Assembly: GCF_029227915.1 (NCBI RefSeq)
Contig: NC_079879.1
Location: forward strand, 1,612,001 to 1,676,000
From: Hydractinia symbiolongicarpus
Taxonomy: Eukaryota; Cnidaria; Hydrozoa; Anthoathecata; Hydractiniidae
Direction: 5' to 3'
DNA: 64,000 nucleotides
The position numbers and the translations under genes were made by a program. The notes beneath the pieces are model-generated. The model ran no database searches and had not been told where the DNA came from. It worked only from the letters and a program-made list of their open reading frames with translations. The first letter of the stretch is position 1; each line of letters begins with the position of its first letter. This document shows, piece after piece, positions 38,326 through 50,500 of the stretch.

Positions 38326-41300
38326 AAATGAAAGGAGTTTAATCTCCGGCAAACAAAAACCCGCGATTTCACGTAAATCCCGGGCTTGACCCGTATAGTC
38401 GAATGTATACAAAGAAAGTACCCAGGGAGTAAACTCATTTCCCAAACGATTTTTTAAATTATTTTTTCACCACTAAAACGCATGAGACTTGTAGTTTTCA
38501 AAAATGATTTCATTTTTAATGAGACGCTGAATAAAAGGTGTTTAATCGCCGGCAAACGAAAACCCGCAATTTCCCGTAAATCCCGGACGCGACCCGTATA
38601 GTCAAAAGTAAACAAAGAAAGTACCCAGGGAGTAAACTCATTTCCCGAACGATTTTTAAATTAATTTATCACCACTAAAAGGCATGAGACTTGTAGTTTT
38701 CAAAAATGATTTCATTTTTGATGAGACACTGAATAAAAGAAGTTTAATCGCCGGCAAACGAAAACCAGCGATTTCCCGTAAATCCCGGGCTTGGCCCGTA
38801 TAGTCGAGTGTATACAAAGAAAGTACCCAGGTAGTAAACTCATTTCCCGAACGATTTTTTGAATGAATTTTCTACCACTAAAACGCATAAGACTTGTAGT
38901 TTTCAAAAAGGATTTCATTTTTGATGAGACGCTGAATAAAAGGTGTTTAATCGCCGGCAAACGAAAACCCGGGATTTCCCGTAAATCCTGGACTCGGCCC
39001 GTATAGTCAAAAGTATACAAAGAAAGTACCCCGGGAGTAAATTCATTTCCCGAACGATTCTTAAAATCATTTTTTCACCACTAAAACGCATGAGACTTGT
39101 AGTATCCAAAAACGATTTCATTTTTGATGAGACGCTAAATGAAAGGAGTTTAATCTCCGGCAAACGAAAACCCGGGATTTCCCGTAAATCCTGGACTCGG
39201 CCCGTATAGTCAAAAGTATACAAAGAAAGTACCTCGGGAGTAAATTCATTTCCCGAACGATTCTTAAAATCATTTTTCACCACTAAAACGCATGAGACTT
39301 GTAGTTTCCAAAATTTATTTCATTTTTGATGAGACGCTAAATAAAAGGAGTTTAATTGCCGGCAAACGAAAACTCGCGATTTCCCGTATATCCCGGACTC
39401 GGCCCGTATAGTCAAAAGTATACAAAGAAAGTACCCAGGGAGTAAACTCATTTCCCGAACGATTCTTTAAATTATTTTTTCACCACTAAAACGCATGAGA
39501 CTTGTAGTTTTCAAAAACGATTTCATTTTTGATGAGACGCTAAATGAAAGGAGTTTAATCTCCGGCAAACAAAAACCCGCGATTTCACGTAAATCCCGGG
39601 CTTGACCCGTATAGTCGAATGTATACAAAGAAAGTACCCAGGGAGTAAACTCATTTCCCAAACGATTTTTTAAATTATTTTTTCACCACTAAAACGCATG
39701 AGACTTGTAGTTTTCAAAAATGATTTCATTTTTAATGAGACGCTGAATAAAAGGTGTTTAATCGCCGGCAAACGAAAACCCGCAATTTCCCGTAAATCCC
39801 GGACGCGACCCGTATAGTCAAAAGTAAACAAAGAAAGTACCCAGGGAGTAAACTCATTTCCCGAACGATTTTTAAATTAATTTATCACCACTAAAAGGCA
39901 TGAGACTTGTAGTTTTCAAAAATGATTTCATTTTTGATGAGACACTGAATAAAAGAAGTTTAATCGCCGGCAAACGAAAACCAGCGATTTCCCGTAAATC
40001 CCGGGCTTGGCCCGTATAGTCGAGTGTATACAAAGAAAGTACCCAGGTAGTAAACTCATTTCCCGAACGATTTTTTGAATGAATTTTCTACCACTAAAAC
40101 GCATAAGACTTGTAGTTTTCAAAAAGGATTTCATTTTTGATGAGACGCTGAATAAAAGGTGTTTAATCGCCGGCAAACGAAAACCCGGGATTTCCCGTAA
40201 ATCCTGGACTCGGCCCGTATAGTCAAAAGTATACAAAGAAAGTACCCCGGGAGTAAATTCATTTCCCGAACGATTCTTAAAATCATTTTTTCACCACTAA
40301 AACGCATGAGACTTGTAGTTTCCAAAAACGATTTCATTTTTGATGAGACGCTAAATGAAAGGAGTTTAATCTCCGGCAAACAAAAACCCGCGATTTCCCG
40401 TAAATCCCGGGCTTGACCCGTATAGTCGAATGTATACAAAGAAAGTACCCAGGGAGTAAACTCATTTCCCAAACGATTTTTTAAATTATTTTTTCACCAC
40501 TAAAACGCATGAGACTTGTAGTTTTCAAAAATGATTTCATTTTTAATGAGACGCTGAATAAAAGGTGTTTAATCGCCGGCAAACGAAAACCCGCGATTTC
40601 CCGTAAATCCCGGACGCGACCCGTATAGTCAAAAGTAAACAAAGAAAGTACCAAGGGAGTAAACTCATTTCCCGAACGATTTTTAAATTAATTTATCACC
40701 ACTAAAAGGCATGAGACTTGTAGTTTTCAAAAATGATTTCATTTTTGATGAGACGCTGAATAAAAGAAGTTTAATCGCCGGCAAACGAAAACCAGCGATT
40801 TCCCGTAAATCCCGGGCTTGGCCCGTATAGTCGAGTGTATACAAAGAAAGTACCCAGGTAGTAAACTCATTTCCCGAACGATTTTTTGAATGAATTTTCT
40901 ACCACTAAAACGCATAAGACTTGTAGTTTTCAAAAAGGATTTCATTTTTGATGACACGCTGAATAAAAGGTGTTTAATCGCCGGCAAACGAAAACCCGGG
41001 ATTTCCCGTAAATCCTGGACTCGGCCCGTATAGTCAAAAGTATACAAAGAAAGTACCCCGGGAGTAAATTCATTTCCCGAACGATTCTTAAAATCATTTT
41101 TTCACCACTAAAACGCATGAGACTTGTAGTTTCCAAAAATTATTTCATTTTTGATGAGACGCTAAATAAAAGGAGTTTAATTGCCGGCAAACGAAAACTC
41201 GCGATTTCCCGTATATCCCGGACTCGGCCCGTATAGTCAAAAGTATACACAGAAAGTACCCAGGGAGTAAACTCATTTCCCGAACGATTCTTTAAATTAT

Positions 41301-42935
41301 TTTTTCACCACTAAAACGCATGAGACTTGTAGTTTTCAAAAACGATTTCATTTTTGATGAGACGCTAAATGAAAGGAGTTTAATCTCCGGCAAACAAAAA
41401 CCCGCGATTTCCCGTAAATCCCGGGCTTGACCCGTATAGTCGAATGTATACAAAGAAAGTACCCAGGGAGTAAACTCATTTCCCAAACGATTTTTTAAAT
41501 TATTTTTTCACCACTAAAACGCATGAGACTTGTAGTTTTCAAAAATGATTTCATTTTTAATGAAACGCTGAATAAAAGGTGTTTAATCGCCGGCAAACGA
41601 AAACCCGCGATTTCCCGTAAATCCCGGACGCGACCCGTATAGTCAAAAGTAAACAAAGAAAGTACCCAGGGAGTAAACTCATTTCCCGAACGATTTTTAA
41701 ATTAATTTATCACCACTAAAAGGCATGAGACTTGTAGTTTTCAAAAATGATTTCATTTTTGATGAGACGCTGAATAAAAGAAGTTTAATCGCCGGCAAAC
41801 GAAAACCAGCGATTTCCCGTAAATCCCGGGCTTGGCCCGTATAGTCAAAAGTATACAAAGAAAGTACCCCGGGAGTAAATTCATTTCCCGAACGATTCTT
41901 AAAATCATTTTTTCACCACTAAAACGCATGAGACTTGTAGTTTCCAAAAATTATTTCATTTTTGATGAGACGCTAAATAAAAGGAGTTTAATTGCCGGCA
42001 AACGAAAACTCGCGATTTCCCGTATATCCCGGACTCGGCCCGTATAGTCAAAAGTATACAAAGAAAGTACCCAGGGAGTAAACTCATTTCCCGAACGATT
42101 CTTTAAATTATTTTTTCACCACTAAAACGCATGAGACTTGTAGTTTTCAAAAACGATTTCATTTTTGATGAGACGCTAAATGAAAGGAGTTTAATCTCCG
42201 GCAAACAAAAACCCGCGATTTCCCGTAAATCCCGGGCTTGACCCGTATAGTCGAATGTATACAAAGAAAGTACCCAGGGAGTAAACTCATTTCCCAAACG
42301 ATTTTTTAAATTATTTTTTCACCACTAAAACGCATGAGACTTGTAGTTTTCAAAAATGATTTCATTTTTAATGAAACGCTGAATAAAAGGTGTTTAATCG
42401 CCGGCAAACGAAAACCCGCGATTTCCCGTAAATCCCGGACGCGACCCGTATAGTCAAAAGTAAACAAAGAAAGTACCCAGGGAGTAAACTCATTTCCCGA
42501 ACGATTTTTAAATTAATTTATCACCACTAAAAGGCATGAGACTTGTAGTTTTCAAAAATGATTTCATTTTTGATGAGACGCTGAATAAAAGAAGTTTAAT
42601 CGCCGGCAAACGAAAACCAGCGATTTCCCGTAAATCCCGGGCTTGGCCCGTATAGTCGAGTGTATACAAAGAAAGTACCCAGGTAGTAAACTCATTTCCC
42701 GAACGATTTTTTGAATGAATTTTCTACCACTAAAACGCATAAGACTTGTAGTTTTCAAAAAGGATTTCATTTTTGATGAGACGCTAAATAAAAGGAGTTT
42801 AATCGCCGGCAAAGGAAAACCCGAGATTTCCCGTAAATCCCGGGCTTGGCCCGTATAGCCGAATGTATGCAAAGAAAGTACCCAGGGAGTAAACTCATTT
42901 CCCGAACGATTTTTAAATTAATTTATCACCACTAA
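38326..42935 (+). repeat. Domain 2: compact array with 4-, 2- and 5-monomer spacings
   Basis: The diagnostic string ACGCTAAATGAAAGGAG starts at 38,321, 39,132, 39,537, 40,348, 41,362 and 42,173, giving gaps of 811, 405, 811, 1,014 and 811 bp (4, 2, 4, 5 and 4 monomers). A second marker, AAAAGGCATGAG, has its GGC at 38,681, 39,897, 40,708, 41,722 and 42,533 (1,216, 811, 1,014 and 811 bp). The two markers agree, so the zone grew by duplicating 4-6 monomer segments. Copies differ by only a few bases, for example AACGAAAACCCGGG against AACAAAAACCCGCG near 39.16 and 40.38 kb. W/V monomers and the right-hand GGGACCGTATAG type are absent. Confidence 0.85.
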
Positions 42936-43739
42936 AGGGCATGAGACTTGTAGTTTTTAAAAATGATTTCATTTTTGATGAGACGCTGAATAAAAGGAGT
43001 TTAATCGCCGGCAAACGAAAACCCGCGATTTCCCGTAAATCCCGGGCTTGGCCCGTATAGCCGAATGTATACAAAGAAAGTACCCAGGGAGTAAACTCAT
43101 TTCCCGAACGATTTCTTAAATTAATTTTCCACCACTAAAACGGATAAGACTTATAGTTTTCAAATATGATTTCATTTTTGATGAGACGCTGAATAAAAGA
43201 AGTTTAATCGCCGGCAAACGCAAACCCGCGATTTTCCGTAAATCCCGGGCTTGGCCCGTATAGCCGAATGAATACAAAGAAAGTACCTAGGGAGTAAACT
43301 CATTTCCCGTACGATTTTTTAAATTAATTTTCCACCACTAAAACGCATAAGACTTGTAGTTTTTAAAAACGATTTTATTTTTGATGAGACGCTGAATATA
43401 AGGAGTTTAATCTCCAGCGAACGAAAACCCGCGATTTCCCGTAAATCCCGGGCTTGGTCCGTATAGTCGAATGTACACAAAGAAAGTACCCAGGGAGTAA
43501 ACTCATTTCCCGAACAATTCTTTAACTTATTTTTTCACCACTAAAACGCATGAGACTTGTAGTTTTCAGAAATGTTTTCATTTTTGATGAGACGCTGAAT
43601 AAAAGAAGTTTAATTGCCGGCAAACGAAAACCCGCGATTTCCTGTAAATCCCGGGCTTGGCCCGTATAGTCGAATGTATACAAAGAAAGTACCCATTGAG
43701 TAAACTGACTTCCCGAACGATTCTTTAAATTATTTTTTC

Positions 43740-43941
43740 ACCACTAAAACGCATGAGACTTGTAGTTTTCAAAAATGTTTTCATTTTTGATGAGACGCTG
43801 AATAAAAGAAGTTTAATCGCCGGCAAACGAAAACCCGCGATTTCCCGTAAATTCCGGGCTTGGCCCGTATAGTCGAATGTATACAAAGAAAGTACCCAGG
43901 GAGTAAACTCATTTCTCGAACGATTTTTAAATTAATTTATC
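43740..43941 (+). repeat. Representative monomer (common type)
   Basis: This 202 bp copy is close to the majority sequence. In order it holds: an ACCACTAAAACGCATGAG start; a perfect inverted repeat (arms at 43,769-43,777 and 43,782-43,790); GATGAGACGCTGAATAAAAG; a GCCGGC palindrome; a GC-rich stretch with CCCG repeated about every 10 bp; GTATAC; a CCCAGGGAG block; and a T-rich tail. A 203 bp consensus assembled by hand has 66 A, 42 C, 37 G and 58 T (about 39% GC) and 13 CpG. Most copies carry GCCGGC (NaeI/NgoMIV), GTATAC and TTTAAA, and many carry CCCGGG (SmaI), so digests should give a ~203 bp ladder. The start point is a convention, since a tandem repeat has no natural first base. Confidence 0.95.
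43769..43790. other. Conserved inverted repeat in the monomer (dyad)
   Basis: TCAAAAATG (43,769-43,777) and CATTTTTGA (43,782-43,790) are perfect reverse complements around a TTTT loop. The same dyad, with loop TTTT or ATTT, recurs in most monomers. Subfamily variants (ACAAAAATG, ATAAAAATG, TCAAAAACG, TCAGAAATG) shorten or nick the stem but usually leave six or more pairs. It could form a small AT-rich cruciform or be a palindromic protein site; neither is shown. Confidence 0.8.
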
Positions 43942-45370
43942 ACCACTAAAACGCATGAGACTTGTAGTTTTCAAAAACGATTTCATTTTTGATGAGACGC
44001 TGAATAAAAGGAGTTTAATCTCCGGCAAACAAAAACCCGCGATTTCCCGTAAATCCCGGACTGGGACCGTATAGTCAAAACCATACAAAGAAAGTACCCA
44101 GGGAGTAAACTCATTTCCCGAACGATTCTTTAAATTATTTCTTCACCACTAAAATGCATGAGACTTGTAGTTTTTAAAAATGATTTCATTTTTGATGAGA
44201 CGCTGAATAAAAGGAGTTTAATCGCCGGCAAACGAAAACCCGCGATTTCCCGTAAATCCCGGGCTTGGCCCGTATAGCCGAATGTATACAAAGAAAGTAC
44301 CCAGGGAGTAAACTCATTTCCCGAACGATTTCTTAAATTAATTTTCCACCACTAAAACGGATAAGACTTATAGTTTTCAAATATGATTTCATTTTTGATG
44401 AGACGCTGAATAAAAGAAGTTTAATCGCCGGCAAACGCAAACCCGCGATTTTCCGTAAATCCCGGGCTTGGCCCGTATAGCCGAATGAATACAAAGAAAG
44501 TACCTAGGGAGTAAACTCATTTCCCGTACGATTTTTTAAATTAATTTTCCACCACTAAAACGCATAAGACTTGTAGTTTTTAAAAACGATTTTATTTTTG
44601 ATGAGACGCTGAATATAAGGAGTTTAATCTCCAGCGAACGAAAACCCGCGATTTCCCGTAAATCCCGGGCTTGGTCCGTATAGTCGAATGTACACAAAGA
44701 AAGTACCCAGGGAGTAAACTCATTTCCCGAACAATTCTTTAACTTATTTTTTCACCACTAAAACGCATGAGACTTGTAGTTTTCAGAAATGTTTTCATTT
44801 TTGATGAGACGCTGAATAAAAGAAGTTTAATCGCCGGCAAACGAAAACCCGCGATTTCCTGTTAATCCCGGGCTTGGCCCGTATAGTCGAATGTATACAA
44901 AGAAAGTACCCATTGAGTAAACTGACTTCCCGAACGATTCTTTAAATTATTTTTTCACCACTAAAACGCATGAGACTTGTAGTTTTCAAAAATGTTTTCA
45001 TTTTTGATGAGACGCTGAATAAAAGAAGTTTAATCGCCGGCAAACGAAAACCCGCGATTTCCCGTAAATTCCGGGCTTGGCCCGTATAGTCGAATGTATA
45101 CAAAGAAAGTACCCAGGGAGTAAACTCATTTCTCGAACGATTTTTAAATTAATTTATCACCACTAAAACGCATGAGACTTGTAGTTTTCAAAAACGATTT
45201 CATTTTTGATGAGACGCTGAATAAAAGGAGTTTAATCTCCGGCAAACAAAAACCCGCGATTTCCCGTAAATCCCGGACTGGGACCGTATAGTCAAAACCA
45301 TACAAAGAAAGTACCCAGGGAGTAAACTCATTTCCCGAACGATTCTTTAAATTATTTCTTCACCACTAAA

Positions 45371-47550
45371 ACGCATGAGACTTGTAGTTCTCAAAAATCA
45401 TTTCGTTTTTGATGAGACGCTAAATAAAAGAAGTTTAATCGCCGGTAAACAAAAACCCGCGATTTCCCGTAAATCCCGGGCTTGGCCCGTATAGTCGAAT
45501 GTATACAAAAAAGTACCCAGGGAGTAAACTCATTTCCCGAACGATTTTTTAAATTAATTTTCCACCACTAAAACGCATAAGACTTGTAGTTTTCAAAAAC
45601 GATTTCATTTTTGATGAGACGCTGAATAAAAGGAGTTTAATCTCCGGCAAACGAAAACACGCGATTTCCCGTAAATCCCGGGCTTGGCCCGTATAGTCGA
45701 ATGTATACAAAGAAAGTACCCAGTGAGTAAAATAATTTCCCAAACGATTCTTTAAATTATTTTTTCACCACTAAAACGCATGAGACTTGTTGTTTTCAAA
45801 AACAATTTCATTTTTGATGAGACGATGAATAAAAGGAGTTTAATCTCCGGCAAACGAAAACCCGCGATTTCCCGAAAATCCCAGACTCGGCCCGTATAGT
45901 CGAATGTATACAAAGAAAGTACCCAGGGAGTAAACTCATTTCCCGAACGATTTTTTAAATTAATTTTTCACCACTAAAACGCATAAGACTTGTAGTTTTC
46001 AAAAACGATTTCATTTTTGTTGAGACGCTGAATAAAAGGAGTTTAATATCCGGCAAACGATAACCCACGATTTCCTGTAAATGCCAGGCTTGGCCCGTGT
46101 AGTCGAATGTATACAAAGAAAGTACCCAGGGAGTAAACTCATTTCTCGAACGATTTTTAAATTAATTTATCACCACTAAAACGCATGAGACTTGTAGTTT
46201 TCAAAAACGATTTCATTTTTGATGAGACGCTGAATAAAAGGAGTTTAATCTCCGGCAAACAAAAACCCGCGATTTCCCGTAAATCCCGGACTGGGACCGT
46301 ATAGTCAAAACCATACAAAGAAAGTACCCAGGGAGTAAACTCATTTCCCGAACGATTCTTTAAATTATTTCTTCACCACTAAAAGGCATGAGACTTGTAG
46401 TTTTCAAATATGATTTCATTTTTGATGAGACGCTGAATAAAAGAAGTTTAATCGCCGGCAAACGCAAACCCGCGATTTTCCGTAAATCCCGGGCTTGGCC
46501 CGTATAGCCGAATGAATACAAAGAAAGTACCTAGGGAGTAAACTCATTTCCCGTACGATTTTTTAAATTAATTTTCCACCACTAAAACGCATAAGACTTG
46601 TAGTTTTTAAAAACGATTTTATTTTTGATGAGACGCTGAATATAAGGAGTTTAATCTCCAGCGAACGAAAACCCGCGATTTCCCGTAAATCCCGGGCTTG
46701 GTCCGTATAGTCGAATGTACACAAAGAAAGTACCCAGGGAGTAAACTCATTTCCCGAACAATTCTTTAACTTATTTTTTCACCACTAAAACGCATGAGAC
46801 TTGTAGTTTTCAGAAATGTTTTCATTTTTGATGAGACGCTGAATAAAAGAAGTTTAATTGCCGGCAAACGAAAACCCGCGATTTCCTGTAAATTCCGGGC
46901 TTGGCCCGTATAGTCGAATGTATACAAAGAAAGTACCCATTGAGTAAACTGACTTCCCGAACGATTCTTTAAATTATTTTTTCACCACTAAAACGCATGA
47001 GACTTGTAGTTTTCAAAAATGTTTTCATTTTTGATGAGACGCTGAATATGAATTTAATATCCGGCAAACGATAACCCACGATTTCCTGTAAATGCCAGGC
47101 TTGGCCCGTGTAGTCGAATGTATACAAAGAAAGTACCCAGGGAGTAAACTCATTTCTCGAACGATTTTTAAATTAATTTATCACCACTAAAACGCATGAG
47201 ACTTGTAGTTTTCAAAAACGATTTCATTTTTGATGAGACGCTGAATAAAAGGAGTTTAATCTCCGGCAAACAAAAACCCGCGATTTCCCGTAAATCCCGG
47301 ACTGGGACCGTATAGTCAAAACCATACAAAGAAAGTACCCAGGGAGTAAACTCATTTCCCGAACGATTCTTTAAATTATTTCTTCACCACTAAAACGCAT
47401 GAGACTTGTAGTTTTCAAAAACGATTTCATTTTTGATGAGACGCTGAATAAAAGGAGTTTTATCTCCGGCAAACAAAAACCCGCGATTTCCCGTAAATCC
47501 CGGACTGGGACCGTATAGTCAAAACCATACAAAGAAAGTACCTAGGGAGT
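45371..47550 (+). repeat. Mosaic satellite linking 6-mer and 11-mer zones
   Basis: The part from about 46.38 kb repeats that from about 44.36 kb (CCAGCGAACG at 44,631 and 46,658, 2,027 bp or 10 monomers). The stretch 45.37-46.38 kb holds AAATCATTTCGTTTTTG, GACTTGTTGTTTTC and TTTTGTTGAGACG monomers. A short chimeric monomer lies at 47,001-47,199. Confidence 0.75.
47001..47199 (+). repeat. Short chimeric monomer (199 bp)
   Basis: Measured between successive GACTTG marks this monomer is 199 bp. The left half is common type. After GACGCTGAATA the usual AAAGGAGTTTAATATCC is replaced by TGAATTTAATATCC, and the right half is the GATAACCCACG type. The 3 bp loss sits at the type switch, unlike most joints in the array, which are seamless. 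Confidence 0.8.
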
Positions 47551-50500
47551 AAACTCATTTCCCGTACGATTTTTTAAATTAATTTTCCACCACTAAAACG
47601 CATAAGACTTGTAGTTTTTAAAAACGATTTTATTTTTGATGAGACGCTGAATATAAGGAGTTTAATCTCCAGCGAACGAAAACCCGCGATTTCCCGTAAA
47701 TCCCGGGCTTGGTCCGTATAGTCGAATGTACACAAAGAAAGTACCAGGGAGTAAACTCATTTCCCGAACAATTCTTTAACTTATTTTTTCACCACTAAAA
47801 CGCATGAGACTTGTAGTTTTCAGAAATGTTTTCATTTTTGATGAGACGCTGAATAAAAGAAGTTTAATTGCCGGCAAACGAAAACCCGCGATTTCCTGTA
47901 AATCCCGGGCTTGGCCCGTATAGTCGAATGTATACAAAGAAAGTACCCATTGAGTAAACTGACTTCCCGAACGAATCTTTAAATTATTTTTTCACCACTA
48001 AAACGCATGAGACTTGTAGTTTTCAAAAATGTTTTCATTTTTGATGAGACGCTGAATAAAAGAAGTTTAATCGCCGGCAAACGAAAACCCGCGATTTCCC
48101 GTAAATTCCGGGCTTGGCCCGTATAGTCGAATGTATACAAAGAAAGTACCCAGGGAGTAAACTCATTTCTCGAAGGATTTTTAAATTAATTTATCACCAC
48201 TAAAACGCATGAGACTTGTAGTTTTCAAAAACGATTTCATTTTTGATGAGACGCTGAATAAAAGGAGTTTAATCTCCGGCAAACAAAAACCCGCGATTTC
48301 CCGTAAATCCCGGACTGGGACCGTATAGTCAAAACCATACAAAGAAAGTACCCAGGGAGTAAACTCATTTCCCGAACGATTCTTTAAATTATTTCTTCAC
48401 CACTAAAACGCATGAGACTTGTAGTTCTCAAAAATCATTTCGTTTTTGATGAGACGCTAAATAAAAGAAGTTTAATCGCCGGCAAACAAAAACCCGCGAT
48501 TTCCCGTAAATCCCAGGCTTGGCCCGTATAGTCGAATGTATACAAAAAAAGTACCCAGGGAGTAAACTCATTTCCCGAACGATTTCTTAAATTAATTTTC
48601 CACCACTAAAACGGATAAGACTTATAGTTTTGAAATATGATTTCATTTTTGATGAGACGCTGAATAAAAGAAGTTTAATCGCCGGCAAACGCAAACCCGC
48701 GATTTTCCGTAAATCCCGGGCTTGGCCCGTATAGCCGAATGAATACAAAGAAAGTACCTAGGGAGTAAACTCATTTCCCGTACGATTTTTTAAATTAATT
48801 TTCCACCACTAAAACGCATGAGACTTGTAGTTTTCAGAAATGTTTTCATTTTTGATGAGACGCTGAATAAAAGAAGTTTAATTGCCGGCAAACGAAAACC
48901 CGCGATTTCCTGTAAATCCCGGCCTTGGCCCGTATAGTCGAATGTATACAAAGAAAGTACCCATTGAGTAAACTGACTTCCCGAACGATTCTTTAAATTA
49001 TTTTTTCACCACTAAAACGCATGAGACTTGTAGTTTTCAAAAATGTTTTCATTTTTGATGAGACGCTGAATAAAAGAAGTTTAATCGCCGGCAAACGAAA
49101 ACCCGCGATTTCCCGTAAATTCCGGGCTTGGCCCGTATAGTCGAATGTATACAAAGAAAGTACCCAGGGAGTAAACTCATTTCTCGAACGATTTTTAAAT
49201 TAATTTATCACCACTAAAACGCATGAGACTTGTAGTTTTCAAAAACGATTTCATTTTTGATGAGACGCTGAATAAAAGGAGTTTAATCTCCGGCAAACAA
49301 AAACCCGCGATTTCCCGTAAATCCCGGACTGGGACCGTATAGTCAAAACCATACAAAGAAAGTACCCAGGGAGTAAACTCATTTCCCGAACGATTCTTTA
49401 AATTATTTCTTCACCACTAAAATGCATGAGACTTGTAGTTTTTAAAAATGATTTCATTTTTGATGAGACGCTGAATAAAAGGAGTTTAATCGCCGGCAAA
49501 CGAAAACCCGCGATTTCCCGTAAATCCCGGGCTTGGCCCGTATAGCCGAATGTATACAAAGAAAGTACCCAGGGAGTAAACTCATTTCCCGAACGATTTC
49601 TTAAATTAATTTTCCACCACTAAAACGGATAAGACTTATAGTTTTCAAATATGATTTCATTTTTGATGAGACGCTGAATAAAAGAAGTTTAATCGCCGGC
49701 AAACGCAAACCCGCGATTTTCCGTAAATCCCGGGCTTGGCCGTATAGCCGAATGAATACGAAGAAAGTACCTAGGGAGTAAACTCATTTCCCGTACGATT
49801 TTTTAAATTAATTTTCCACCACTAAAACGCATAAGACTTGTAGTTTTTAAAAACGATTTTATTTTTGATGAGACGCTGAATATAAGGAGTTTAATCTCCA
49901 GCGAACGAAAACCCGCGATTGCCCGTAAATCCCGGGCTTGGTCCGTATAGTCGAATGTACACAAAGAAAGTACCCAGGGAGTAAACTCATTTCCCGAACA
50001 ATTCTTTAACTTATTTTTTCACCACTAAAACGCATGAGACTTGTAGTTTTCAGAAATGTTTTCATTTTTGATGAGACGCTGAATAAAAGAAGTTTAATTG
50101 CCGGCAAACGAAAACCCGCGATTTCCTGTTAATCCCGGGCTTGGCCCGTATAGTCGAATGTATACAAAGAAAGTACCCATTGAGTAAACTGACTTCCCGA
50201 ACGATTCTTTAAATTATTTTTTCACCACTAAAACGCATGAGACTTGTAGTTTTCAAAAATGTTTTCATTTTTGATGAGACGCTGAATAAAAGAAGTTTAA
50301 TCGCCGGCAAACGAAAACCCGCGATTTCCCGTAAATTCCGGGCTTGGCCCGTATAGTCGAATGTATACAAAGAAAGTACCCAGGGAGTAAACTCATTTCT
50401 CGAACGATTTTTAAATTAATTTATCACCACTAAAACGCATGAGACTTGTAGTTTTCAAAAACGATTTCATTTTTGATGAGACGCTGAATAAAAGGAGTTT

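Larger units (their letters stand above)
42936..45370 (+). repeat. 6-monomer higher-order repeat, two tandem copies
   Basis: Copies of about 1,217-1,219 bp, near 42.94-44.15 and 44.15-45.37 kb. Marks: GGATAAGACTTATAG near 43,141 and 44,358, CCAGCGAACG at 43,414 and 44,631, and ACTGGGACCGTATAG near 44,060 and 45,280. Small differences: AATTGCCGG against AATCGCCGG, and CCTGTAAATCC against CCTGTTAATCC. Confidence 0.83.

Noticed and set aside
43782-43790. Rho-independent terminator from the AT dyad followed by T-rich DNA
   Set aside because: The stem is almost all A-T, it occurs in nearly every monomer with no gene upstream, and the context is eukaryotic.
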